Assembly (NCBI RefSeq): GCF_026342035.1
Contig: NZ_JAPENM010000001.1
Location: 248,001-312,000 of the forward strand
Length of the DNA: 64,000 nt
Direction of reading: 5' to 3'
From: Aldersonia sp. NBC_00410
GTDB lineage: Bacteria; Actinomycetota; Actinomycetes; Mycobacteriales; Mycobacteriaceae
In this document: positions 35,595 through 43,443 of the stretch, one piece after another
Layout of the letters: each line of letters begins with the position of its first letter
Numbering within the stretch: the stretch's first letter is position 1
Made by a program: the position numbers and the translations under genes
Notes under the pieces: model-generated
What the model was told of the DNA's origin: nothing
Databases searched by the model: none
Seen by the model: the letters and a program-made list of their open reading frames with translations, nothing else

Positions 35595-36871
35595 TGAGCG
35601 AGCCGACGACAGAGCCGACCCGGCCCGGCGAGCGCGAGTTCGATCTCGTGCTTTACGGCGCAACGGGTTTCGTTGGGAAGATCACCGCGGGTTATCTCGC
35701 CGGTGCGGCCCCCGCGACTGCCCGCATCGCACTGGCCGGACGCTCGGCCGAGAAGCTCGCCAAGGTTCGCGCCGAACTCGGTGCGACCGCGCAGGATTGG
35801 GCGATCGTGACCGCGGACGCCGCGAGCGCGTCCGATGTCGCGGCGCTGGCAACACGGACGCGAGTGGTGGTCACCACCGTCGGCCCGTACGCGAAATACG
35901 GTCTGCCGCTGGTCGAAGCATGCGCGCATGCCGGCACCCACTACGCGGACCTCACCGGCGAGGTGCTGTTCGTGCGCGAATGCATCGAGCGCTTCCAGGA
36001 GCACGCGCTTGCCTCCGGTGCACGGATCGTGCATTCGTGCGGATACGACTCGGTCCCCTCCGATCTCGGTGTCTATGCGACCTACAAGCAAGCCCTCTCC
36101 GACGGCACCGGCGAGCTTACCGAGGCGACGATGGTCGCGACCGTGAAGGGCGGAATGAGCGGTGGCACGATCGCGTCCGGACGGGGCCAGGCCGAGGCGG
36201 TCATGGCGGATCGGTCGCTGCTCAAGATCAGTGGCGACCCGTACGCACTGAGCCCGGACCGTGCGCTCGAGCCGGACCTGGGTAAGCAGTCCGATTCGGC
36301 ACTGGCGTCGGCGAAAAGTATCGACCCGAGCCTGTCGGGCTGGGTTGCCACCTTCGTGATGGCCGCCTACAACACCCGAATTGTGCGGCGCAGCAACGCA
36401 TTACTCGGCTGGGCGTACGGCAAGGACTTCCGCTACCGAGAGGTGATGGGCACCGGCAAGGCGCCCGCGGCCCCGGTGGTCGCGGCAGGCATCGCCGGCG
36501 GACTCGTCGCGGGCCTCGGCCTGATGGCCGTACTCAGCCGCGGGTTCGGCAACCGGATCCTCGACCGGATCCTGCCCAAACCGGGGACCGGACCGAGCGA
36601 AAAAGTACAACGCGCAGGCTGGTTCAAATGCGAGACATTCACTCGCACCTCCTCGGGCGCGAAGTACCGCACGGTGGTTGCCGGCAAGGGTGACCCCGGC
36701 TACGCGGCGACCTCGAAGATGCTCGGCGAATGCGGTCTCGCGCTCGCCTTCGACGAGGCGAAGCTGTCCACCGTGACCGGCATTGCCACGCCCGCCACCG
36801 TCATGGGCGACACCCTGCTCGAGCGGCTGCCGGCGGCCGGGCTGACCATCACCGTCGAACGCCAACCCTGA
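35591..36871 (+). CDS. saccharopine dehydrogenase-like / trans-acting enoyl reductase family protein
   Basis: A 426-residue NAD(P)-binding protein similar to Rv2449c and to the trans-acting enoyl reductase Rv2953 used in mycobacterial lipid synthesis. The Rossmann start is LVLYGATGFVGKITAGYLAG (about 18-37), followed by VVTTVGPYAKYGLPLVEAC and HSCGYDSVPSDLGVY. A hydrophobic helix (about 298-316, AGIAGGLVAGLGLMAVLS) may attach it to the membrane. It is coupled to the UbiB-like kinase by an ATGA overlap. The substrate is probably an unsaturated lipid or polyketide intermediate, which is inference. It ends just before a large double palindrome. Confidence 0.88.
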   Translation: MMSEPTTEPTRPGEREFDLVLYGATGFVGKITAGYLAGAAPATARIALAGRSAEKLAKVRAELGATAQDWAIVTADAASASDVAALATRTRVVVTTVGPYAKYGLPLVEACAHAGTHYADLTGEVLFVRECIERFQEHALASGARIVHSCGYDSVPSDLGVYATYKQALSDGTGELTEATMVATVKGGMSGGTIASGRGQAEAVMADRSLLKISGDPYALSPDRALEPDLGKQSDSALASAKSIDPSLSGWVATFVMAAYNTRIVRRSNALLGWAYGKDFRYREVMGTGKAPAAPVVAAGIAGGLVAGLGLMAVLSRGFGNRILDRILPKPGTGPSEKVQRAGWFKCETFTRTSSGAKYRTVVAGKGDPGYAATSKMLGECGLALAFDEAKLSTVTGIATPATVMGDTLLERLPAAGLTITVERQP

Positions 36872-36891
36872 CCGCCGCACACCCCCACCCC

Positions 36892-36950
36892 ATCGACTGA
36901 ACGGAACCGTTCAGTCGATCAGATCGACTGAACGGTTCCGTTCAGTCGAT
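36892..36950. repeat. two adjacent 28-bp perfect palindromes forming a 59-bp inverted repeat
   Basis: Unit 1 (36892-36919) and unit 2 (36923-36950) are each perfect palindromes with 13-bp arms (ATCGACTGAACGG) around AA or TT. They are exact reverse complements of one another, separated by CAG, so together they can form a 28-bp stem. The structure lies between two convergent genes, and the AurF-like gene's stop codon (36911-36913) and last codons lie inside it. It may be a bidirectional terminator, or an operator, since the AACGGTTCCGTT core resembles TetR-type sites. Confidence 0.9.
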
Positions 36951-37927
36951 GCTGGGGTCGGTCGTTCACCGTTGGCGAGATCGTGGGGAACCGACCGCGT
37001 CAGCCGCCACAGCCGCTTGGTCACTGCCCCGTCGTACATGCCGACTTCGGCAAAGTAGCGCAGCATCGGCTCGGACATGAACGTCATGTTGGCCCGGTAC
37101 TGCGGACTGCGGAATGCGGCGACGAATCCGCGTGCGGGGTTGATCCCCACGGCGCGGTAGACCCGAGGGGTGACCATCAGCGGGTAGACGTTCAGCGCAA
37201 ACAACGCGAGCGCCGCACGGTGCGGTGCCCGTCGAATCGCACCCCGCTTTCCGAGTCCACGACGCAACTCGCCGCGGGCGAACCCGATGTGCCTGGACTC
37301 TTCGAGCACGTGGATGCGCATCAACTGGCGCACGTGCGGCTGCACGTTCTCGTCGGCCATCGCCTCCCGCTGCCCGCGGTCGAGTACTTCCTCGATGAGC
37401 AGCGTGCCGCCATAGGTCGCCGGACCGATCGGCATCAGTTGCACCGCCTTGTCCAGCAGTCGGGCGAAGCGCGGCTGGCGGTAGGGCGGAATGCCGGTCT
37501 TCTCGATGAGACGCGCGAACATCGTCGAGTGCCTGGCCTCCTCGGCCAGCTCGGTGAGCGCGTAGAGCGAATGCCGCGACGTCACCGGGCCGCGCCCGAC
37601 CACGCGCAGCAGCACGGAACTGAGCACCCCTTCGGCCCAGATCCCGAAGCCGAGCAGGCTCACCAGTTCGTGTTTGCCCAGCTCCACGCGCTGCTCCGGG
37701 GTGAGCTGTTGCCACAACTTCGTGCCGTAGAGGGATATGCGCCGCTCGGGTAGCCAGATCTTGCCGTCCACCCACGGCGCGTCCCAGTCGATGTCGACGT
37801 CCGGGTCGTAGAACCGTTCGGCGGAGGAGCGCAGTAGCCGTTCCGCGGTGCGCTCGCGATCCTCGCCGTCAGCGATCCTGCGCAGTCGTCGCCGTCGCCT
37901 GTCGACATTCGGTTCGACACTCGACAC
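36911..37927 (-). CDS. AurF-like diiron oxygenase
   Basis: A 338-residue ferritin-like protein of the AurF (p-aminobenzoate N-oxygenase) family. Diiron ligands are visible in GKHELVSLLGFGIWAEGV (about 86-103), LTELAEEARHSTMFARLIEK (ExxRH, about 123) and RIHVLEESRHIGFARGE (ExxRH, about 204). AurF members oxidise amines; the substrate here is unknown. The start is GTG 37927 with GGAGGT well placed upstream; the frame is open 96 bases further. Its last 12 codons (to SVDLID) are written by the double palindrome, and the tail is probably unstructured. Confidence 0.85.
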   Translation of the reverse strand: MSSVEPNVDRRRRRLRRIADGEDRERTAERLLRSSAERFYDPDVDIDWDAPWVDGKIWLPERRISLYGTKLWQQLTPEQRVELGKHELVSLLGFGIWAEGVLSSVLLRVVGRGPVTSRHSLYALTELAEEARHSTMFARLIEKTGIPPYRQPRFARLLDKAVQLMPIGPATYGGTLLIEEVLDRGQREAMADENVQPHVRQLMRIHVLEESRHIGFARGELRRGLGKRGAIRRAPHRAALALFALNVYPLMVTPRVYRAVGINPARGFVAAFRSPQYRANMTFMSEPMLRYFAEVGMYDGAVTKRLWRLTRSVPHDLANGERPTPASTERNRSVDLID

Positions 37928-38120
37928 CGTGCCCACCTCCGTTGGTAGCACGCCGATCGCGGGACCGTCCGACACCGACTCTTCCGGTGCCGATTTATCC
38001 GGTACTCCGCGTAATAGGTACAACCACGAGTGTGTTCCGCGTCGCGATCGCTGTCAAGATCGGGCAGGCAGCGCACATTTCGGTCCGAGACCTCGAACGC
38101 CCTCGGACCGCAGCGGCCGC

Positions 38121-38342
38121 TCAGAACATGTGTGGCGTGTCTTGATGCAGCCGGTGGTCGTGCCGGACCGTGCCACCGACAATCGCCACGCCGAGCAACA
38201 CTGCCCCGACGAAGCAGATGCCAGAAATGACCGCCCATCCCGTGAAGCCGTAGCCGGCGGCTACCAGGAAGCCGGCAAGCGAGATCACCGCGACCAACGC
38301 GAGCAGATAACCGGCCCAGCCGGCAAAGATATTGAGACTCAT
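38121..38342 (-). CDS. small two-helix membrane protein
   Basis: A 73-residue inner-membrane protein I do not recognise. It has two hydrophobic helices (about 8-29, AGYLLALVAVISLAGFLVAA, and 34-57, GWAVISGICFVGAVLLGVAI) and a His-rich C-terminus (VRHDHRLHQDTPHMF) that could bind a metal. The ATG at 38342 has GGAGAGGAG upstream. The 193 bases between it and the AurF-like gene contain no other gene I can support. Confidence 0.7.
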   Translation of the reverse strand: MSLNIFAGWAGYLLALVAVISLAGFLVAAGYGFTGWAVISGICFVGAVLLGVAIVGGTVRHDHRLHQDTPHMF

Positions 38343-38484
38343 GAGGGCTCCTCTCCTCATGTACCAAAGCGGATCCGTTACCGATGTCCGCCAATACTGA
38401 ATTCAACGTTACTCCCGGTACACCCACTTACCGGCGCAGTTCATGCGAATGCGTCGAACCGGGATTATCCAGGTAGGCGCTGGG

Positions 38485-38490
38485 TACTGT
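38485..38490 (+). promoter_or_regulatory. leaderless-type -10 element (TACTGT)
   Basis: TACTGT is six bases before the GTG at 38497, with no ribosome-binding site. It supports a leaderless message for the DUF6328 gene. Confidence 0.45.
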
Positions 38491-38496
38491 TTGAAC

Positions 38497-39039
38497 GTGA
38501 AACCGCAGGCCACAGGCAATGACGACTGGTACAGCAGTGCGCGGAACGAAACGCACACCGAGCGCCTCGACCGCAACTGGTTGAGCCTGCTGCAGGAACT
38601 GCGTGTGGTGCAGACCGGCGTCCAACTGCTCACCGGGTTTCTGCTCACTCTGCCGTTCCAGAGCCGTTTCGAAGAGCTCTCCGACACGCAGACCGCGATC
38701 TATCTCGCGACCGTGATGTGTTCGATCAGCGCCACGGCGCTGCTGGTCGCCCCGGTGGGGATGCATCGCCTGCTATTTCGCCGCCATCAACTCGACCAGC
38801 TCGTCGACGCCGCCCACCTGTGCGCGCTGATCGGCCTGCTGCTGCTCGGCCTAGCACTCACCGGCGTTGTGGCACTGATATTTTCGGTGGTCGTTGGCAC
38901 GCTTGCGGCGAGCCTGGCCGCCGGCGGGGTCGCGGCGCTCCTGCTGGCGTGCTGGGTCATCCTGCCGCTGTCCGCCCGGCGCAACGGCCCGGCCGACGAG
39001 GCGCCAACCGATCTCGGCGAGGCGAAACAGAACTCCTAG
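38497..39039 (+). CDS. DUF6328 family membrane protein
   Basis: A 180-residue protein with the DUF6328 signature in NETHTERLDRNWLSLLQELR (about 18-37), VVQTGVQLLTGFLLTLPFQS and HRLLFRRHQLDQLV. It has four membrane helices (about 43-58, 73-92, 113-133 and 136-158). The topology suggests a small integral membrane protein with a cytosolic N-terminal recognition helix; no function is known. The start is GTG 38497, supported by the -10 element. It ends at TAG next to the convergent stop of a small acidic gene (CTAGCTAG). Confidence 0.82.
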   Translation: MKPQATGNDDWYSSARNETHTERLDRNWLSLLQELRVVQTGVQLLTGFLLTLPFQSRFEELSDTQTAIYLATVMCSISATALLVAPVGMHRLLFRRHQLDQLVDAAHLCALIGLLLLGLALTGVVALIFSVVVGTLAASLAAGGVAALLLACWVILPLSARRNGPADEAPTDLGEAKQNS

Positions 39040-39222
39040 CTAGGCGCGGAACTCGTCCTCGTCGTCGCCCCGCACGACTTCGATCTGCTGCTCCCAGACG
39101 TCGGCCGGATTCGCTTCGGTCGATACCGCATCCGGGTTCGGCAGGTCGGGTTCCTCGCCGACCTCTTGGCGCTGTTCGAAAACGTCGTCGAGCGGTTCTT
39201 CGATGTCAGGTGACTCGCTCAT
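39040..39222 (-). CDS. small acidic protein
   Basis: A 60-residue, strongly acidic protein (PDIEEPLDDVFEQRQEV then PNPDAVSTEANPADVWEQQIEVV), probably mostly disordered with two short amphipathic repeats (VFEQRQEV and VWEQQIEVV). It resembles small DUF5709-like actinobacterial proteins but I cannot assign a family firmly. ATG 39222 has GGGAGGA upstream. It is 73 bases downstream of the serine protease on the same strand and may be expressed with it. Confidence 0.65.
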   Translation of the reverse strand: MSESPDIEEPLDDVFEQRQEVGEEPDLPNPDAVSTEANPADVWEQQIEVVRGDDEDEFRA

Positions 39223-39295
39223 GGCTGCGATTGTCCTCCCTTCGTCTCGACTCCGATCGCGAACAACGACCAACGGCCGGAGCGGTTGATCCCGG

Positions 39296-40423
39296 TCAGT
39301 TCGGTGGTCCCTCGTCCAGTTCGAGCACGGTCCGGCGCAGGGCACCGCCGGAGTCGATCCAGCCCAGGTCCAGCATCTCGCCCGGTTGCGCTCGGGTGAT
39401 CACGGCACGCAGATCTTCGGTCGAACCCACCGGCCGACCGTTCGCCGCCGTGATCACTGCACCGTCCGGAATACCCGCCCGATACGCGGCCGAACCATAC
39501 AACGCCACATCGACTTTCGCCCCGCCCGGCACGTTGGAGATCAGCGCCCCGAGCTCTGCGGTCCGTCCCACGTGCACGGTGTCCGACGTGCGACCGGACC
39601 GGATCTGGTCGACCACGCCCATCGCGTCCGCAATCGGGACCGCGTATCCGTTCGTCGGCTGCGCCAGTTCCCGCGTGAGTTCACCGGACGCCGCGGTCAC
39701 TACGCCGACCACCGACCCGGACCAGTCGACCAGCGATCCACCGGACTGCCCCGCCGAGACGTCGGCCTCGATCTCGATCAATCCGTCGAGCGACTTGCGT
39801 GAATAGTCGGCCTCGTTGCGCGCAATGATCGAGCGGTCCAGATCGGTCACCACACCGAGCGCGCCGGTCGGCTCGCCGCCATCGCCGCCCGCGTTCCCGA
39901 TTGCCATCACCTCGTTGCCCACCCGGACCCCGGCGGAGTCACCGACGCGCGCGACGGGCAACTGCGCGGCACCGTCGAGCTGCAGCAGGGCGATGTCACG
40001 GGTGGCGTCGTAGCCGAGCACCTCCGCGTCGAAGGTCTCGCCCGTGCCGATATCGGTGACCGCGATCGAGCTCGCGCCCTTCACCACGTGGTGGCTGGTG
40101 AGGATCTGCCCATCGGGGGTGAGCACGATTCCCGTTCCGGCGCCGCGCAATCCGAGCGGTTCGATGGACACGTCGATGTTCGCCAACACCGGGTCGGCGA
40201 TCCCGCGTACCGCTACCGGGTCGAGCGGCGGCGGTGAGGGCGGGGGCGGCGGCGCGGGCACGGTTTGCACGGCCTGCGTGCCGAACGACCAAGGTCCGCT
40301 GCACTGTTCGAAGCCGCCGAGCACAACGAACACCGCGAGTATGGCGAACAGGACCGGAACGACGCCGATGCCACGACGACGGGCGCGTGGTAGCCCCGAC
40401 GGTGCTCGTTCGCCTCGAACCAT
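39296..40423 (-). CDS. membrane-anchored trypsin-like serine protease with PDZ domain
   Basis: A 375-residue S1C (HtrA/DegP-type) protease. The N-terminal membrane anchor is at about 19-38 (GIGVVPVLFAILAVFVVLGG). A Pro-rich linker leads to the protease domain, with His in ILTSHHVVKGA (about 125), Asp in TRDIALLQLDG (about 155) and Ser in AGQSGGSLVDWSG (about 228). A C-terminal PDZ domain (about 285-370) contains RAGIPDGAVITAANGRPVG. The active site faces outside, suggesting protein quality control in the envelope. ATG 40423 is preferred over TTG 40456. Confidence 0.9.
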   Translation of the reverse strand: MVRGERAPSGLPRARRRGIGVVPVLFAILAVFVVLGGFEQCSGPWSFGTQAVQTVPAPPPPPSPPPLDPVAVRGIADPVLANIDVSIEPLGLRGAGTGIVLTPDGQILTSHHVVKGASSIAVTDIGTGETFDAEVLGYDATRDIALLQLDGAAQLPVARVGDSAGVRVGNEVMAIGNAGGDGGEPTGALGVVTDLDRSIIARNEADYSRKSLDGLIEIEADVSAGQSGGSLVDWSGSVVGVVTAASGELTRELAQPTNGYAVPIADAMGVVDQIRSGRTSDTVHVGRTAELGALISNVPGGAKVDVALYGSAAYRAGIPDGAVITAANGRPVGSTEDLRAVITRAQPGEMLDLGWIDSGGALRRTVLELDEGPPN

Positions 40424-40515
40424 AGGATCCCGCCTGCGCAAGTCGCTTACGGCCAAGCCTAATCGTCACCACGGTGCGGCACACGGCGGCCGGAAAACCG
40501 GCAGCTGTGCACACA

Positions 40516-40547
40516 CCGTCTGGAACACTGCTCCGTCTGGAACACTG
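40516..40547. repeat. 15-bp direct repeat before the MFS gene
   Basis: CCGTCTGGAACACTG occurs at 40516-40530 and again at 40533-40547 (17-bp period), ending six bases before the GTG start of the transporter. The second AACACT occupies the -10 position. It could be a tandem operator or a recent small duplication. Confidence 0.6.
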
Positions 40548-40552
40548 ACGCC

Positions 40553-41734
40553 GTGCTCGATCGGTTTCCGGTCGCACGCCGTGGTCTGCTGACGATCTTC
40601 GCGGCGGACGGTGCGCTGTTCGCGTCGTGGGTGAGCCGGCTACCCCAGGTGCAGGACGACATCGGCGCCGACGCCGCGGGTCTGGGCAGCGCGCTCGCCG
40701 GGACCGCCGTCGGCGCACTCACCGCGATGTCGATCACCGGCGTCATCTGCCATCACCGCGCGCCGTACCGGGTCGCGTGCGTGACGCTGCTGGCGTTGTG
40801 CCTGGCCATCACGCTGCCCGCAATGGCGGGCTCCGCCGCCAGCCTGGGCCTCGCCCTGGTCGTCTTCGGCGCCTGTTACGGCGCGACCGATGTCGCGATG
40901 AATTCGGCCGCGGTCCAGCTCGCCGATCTCGCGGGCCGGCCGATCGTGCCGCAGTTCCATTCCGCGTTCAGCCTCGGGTCGCTCGCCGGAGCGGGCCTCG
41001 GCGCCGTGGCCGCGGCGATCGACCTCGACGTGCTCACGCACCTCGCGCTGGTCGGCGCGGCCGGGATTGTCGCGGTGCTGCTCACCAGTGCGCGCCTGTT
41101 CGTGACGACCGGCCCACCGATTCCGCCGGTCGAGCCGACCGAAACCGCCGCCGCCCCGACTGGTCGACCGGTTCGTCTCGCCTGGGCGGCGGTGCTGACA
41201 GCGGCCACACTGACGGCAGGCACGGCGTTCGCGGAAGGGGTGACCGCGAGCTGGTCGGGGATTTATCTCGCCGACGAGGTGGGCGCACCGCTGTGGGTGG
41301 CACCGCTGGGATTCGCATTGCTCTCCCTGGTGATGGCGGTGTTCCGGGCCTACGGAACGCGGCTGATCGAGCTGTTCGGCACCCGCACCGTGGCAGTCAC
41401 CGGCGCGCTGGTCGCGGCCGGTGCGCTGTTCCTCGTCCTGATTCCCGCCGTACCGGTGGTGCTGCTGGGCTATGCGATCGCCGGCGCCGGCGTGGCGTGC
41501 CTGTTCCCCATCGGGATCGCGCACGCCGGCGCGGCGAAGGGCAGCATCGGCGTCTCGGTGGCCTCGGCGCTCGGCTACGCCGGTTTCCTCATCGGCCCGC
41601 CGGTGATCGGACTCGTCGCCCAGCGCACCGGGCTGCCGACGGCGCTGGCGCTGGTCGCCTGCTCGATCCTCGTGGTGGCAGTCGCGGCGGTCGCGTTGCC
41701 GAACGACCGGCGCCGCGACCCTGTGCCCGGCTGA
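40553..41734 (+). CDS. MFS transporter
   Basis: A 393-residue major facilitator superfamily permease with about 12 membrane helices and a cytosolic loop after helix 6 (TTGPPIPPVEPTETAAAPTGR, near the middle). The N-terminal half has WVSRLPQVQDDIGADAAGLG and FGACYGATDVAMNSAAVQLA, typical of the YbjJ-like/DHA-type subgroup that exports small molecules or takes up sugars. The substrate is unknown. The start is GTG 40553. It ends five bases before the atzF stop (convergent), so its transcript probably runs antisense into that operon. Confidence 0.87.
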   Translation: MLDRFPVARRGLLTIFAADGALFASWVSRLPQVQDDIGADAAGLGSALAGTAVGALTAMSITGVICHHRAPYRVACVTLLALCLAITLPAMAGSAASLGLALVVFGACYGATDVAMNSAAVQLADLAGRPIVPQFHSAFSLGSLAGAGLGAVAAAIDLDVLTHLALVGAAGIVAVLLTSARLFVTTGPPIPPVEPTETAAAPTGRPVRLAWAAVLTAATLTAGTAFAEGVTASWSGIYLADEVGAPLWVAPLGFALLSLVMAVFRAYGTRLIELFGTRTVAVTGALVAAGALFLVLIPAVPVVLLGYAIAGAGVACLFPIGIAHAGAAKGSIGVSVASALGYAGFLIGPPVIGLVAQRTGLPTALALVACSILVVAVAAVALPNDRRRDPVPG

Positions 41735-41739
41735 GATCC

Positions 41740-43443
41740 CTACCGCACGCCCCGTGCGGCGCCAACCCCGGCGCGCGCCGCCACCCAGCCGCCATGCGCG
41801 GTGATGTCCTCGCCGCCGAGTCCCGCGGCGTGGTCGCAGCCGAATCCGGTGATCCAGGTGCCGTCGTCGAGTTCGACCGAGCCGAGCATCATCGGCGCAG
41901 GCAGCGCCGCGAGGAACGCACCGAGCGCCGCCGGGGAAAGCACCCAGCGCTCCCCCGCGATGGCCGCGCCGCCCGATTCGGTGCGCAGCAGGCCCGGCTT
42001 GGTCGGCGTCGTGTCCAGCGCCTTGAGCCGGTACTGCGGTGCCGTGCGCACCTCGCCCGCCCATCGCGCGCCGCGGCCGGTCAGCTCGGATTCCAGCGGC
42101 TGGCCGCGTAGATGGGCACCGAACACCGCGAGTTCGCAGGTCGGCGCACCGGCTCGCTCGGGCCAGGACGGCATGGCCCGATCCACCACGACGACCGCGC
42201 GTGCCAGATCTGCCACCACCGCATCGCCGAATGCCGGCGCGAGCAGCGTGACGCCGAATTGTGCGACGCCGCGCGCGCCCTCGTCGACGGTCCCGGCCGG
42301 GATGGCCACGGCGCACATGTCGAAGAGGTTGCAGAAGTTGGTGTAGGTGCCCATCCGCGAATTGACCCCGATCGGGTCGGCGGCGACCTCGGCGATGGTC
42401 GGGTGGGCGGGCGCGGTCGGCACGAGTAGCGCATCGCAGCCGTGCAGGCTCGCCAACGCCTCGGCGCGCAACTCGGCGACGCGGCGACGATCCCGCAGCA
42501 AGTCCGCAGCGCCGAAGCGCCCACCGCCGGAGATGATCGAACCGACCGTGTCGTCGATGCCCGCCTGCGGGCCGGCGTTCCAGACGAAGTCGCCCACCGC
42601 GTCCCAGCGCTCCGCGACGAGCGCGCCGTCGTAGAGCAGCCGTGCGGCGGCCAGGAACGGCGTGAGGTCGACCGGGACCGTCTCGATGCCGAGTTCATCG
42701 AGCCGCGCCACGACGCGGGCGAAGGCCGCGCGCCACGCATCGTCGAGCGCGGGCAGCTCGGCAGGAATCGCGACACGCGCGGTCGGCGGCGCCGCGACCG
42801 CGATGTTCGCGGGCCACGCCCGACCGGGCGCGCCACCCGCCATGACCGCCATCGCGTTCTCCGCGTTGACGAGGTCGCGAGCGAAAATCGTGACACAGTC
42901 GTAGCTTTCGCAGGCCGGCACGACGCCGCCGGTGGACACCACGCCGACGGTCGCCTTGATGCCTACGATCCCCTGCAGTCCGGCCGGCACCCGCCCCGAT
43001 CCGGCGGTATCGGTGCCAATCGCGATATCGGCGAACCCCAGCGCGACGGCCACCGCGGAACCCGAACTCGATCCACCCGAAATATGTTCGGGCCGTGCGG
43101 AATCGCGAACGGCGCCATAGGGACTGCGGGTGCCGACCAGCCCGGTCGCGAATTGATCGAGGTTGGTCTTGCCGATGACGACGGCTCCCGCGGCACGCAG
43201 CGCGGCGACCGCGGCCGCATCCCGCTCCGGGGTGTACGCGTAGCCGGGGCAGGCCGCGGTGGTCGGCAACCCTGCCACGTCCACATTGTCCTTCACCGCG
43301 AGGATCTGCCCGGCCAGCGGCCCCTCGGCGGCGAGCGAGGCTCGATAGTCGGCTTCGACCTCGTGCTGCGGACGCAGCGTCAGGAAGACCTCGCTGCGAC
43401 CGCTGGCCGCAATCGCCTCGTACGTGTCGGCAACCCTGCTCAC
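41740..43443 (-). CDS. atzF: allophanate hydrolase
   Basis: Hydrolyses allophanate to ammonia and CO2, the last step of urea/guanidine carboxylation pathways. The 567-residue protein is an amidase-signature enzyme. The catalytic lysine is in AGQILAVKDNVDVAGLP (about 55), the Ser-rich segment is ISGGSSSGSAVAVALG and the nucleophile lies in IGTDTAGSGRVPAGLQG (about 155). A C-terminal domain (from about 450, CELAVFGAHLRGQPL) is typical of AtzF. The start is GTG 43443, overlapping the upstream stop (GTGA). It is the last gene of the amidolyase operon. Confidence 0.94.
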   Translation of the reverse strand: MSRVADTYEAIAASGRSEVFLTLRPQHEVEADYRASLAAEGPLAGQILAVKDNVDVAGLPTTAACPGYAYTPERDAAAVAALRAAGAVVIGKTNLDQFATGLVGTRSPYGAVRDSARPEHISGGSSSGSAVAVALGFADIAIGTDTAGSGRVPAGLQGIVGIKATVGVVSTGGVVPACESYDCVTIFARDLVNAENAMAVMAGGAPGRAWPANIAVAAPPTARVAIPAELPALDDAWRAAFARVVARLDELGIETVPVDLTPFLAAARLLYDGALVAERWDAVGDFVWNAGPQAGIDDTVGSIISGGGRFGAADLLRDRRRVAELRAEALASLHGCDALLVPTAPAHPTIAEVAADPIGVNSRMGTYTNFCNLFDMCAVAIPAGTVDEGARGVAQFGVTLLAPAFGDAVVADLARAVVVVDRAMPSWPERAGAPTCELAVFGAHLRGQPLESELTGRGARWAGEVRTAPQYRLKALDTTPTKPGLLRTESGGAAIAGERWVLSPAALGAFLAALPAPMMLGSVELDDGTWITGFGCDHAAGLGGEDITAHGGWVAARAGVGAARGVR

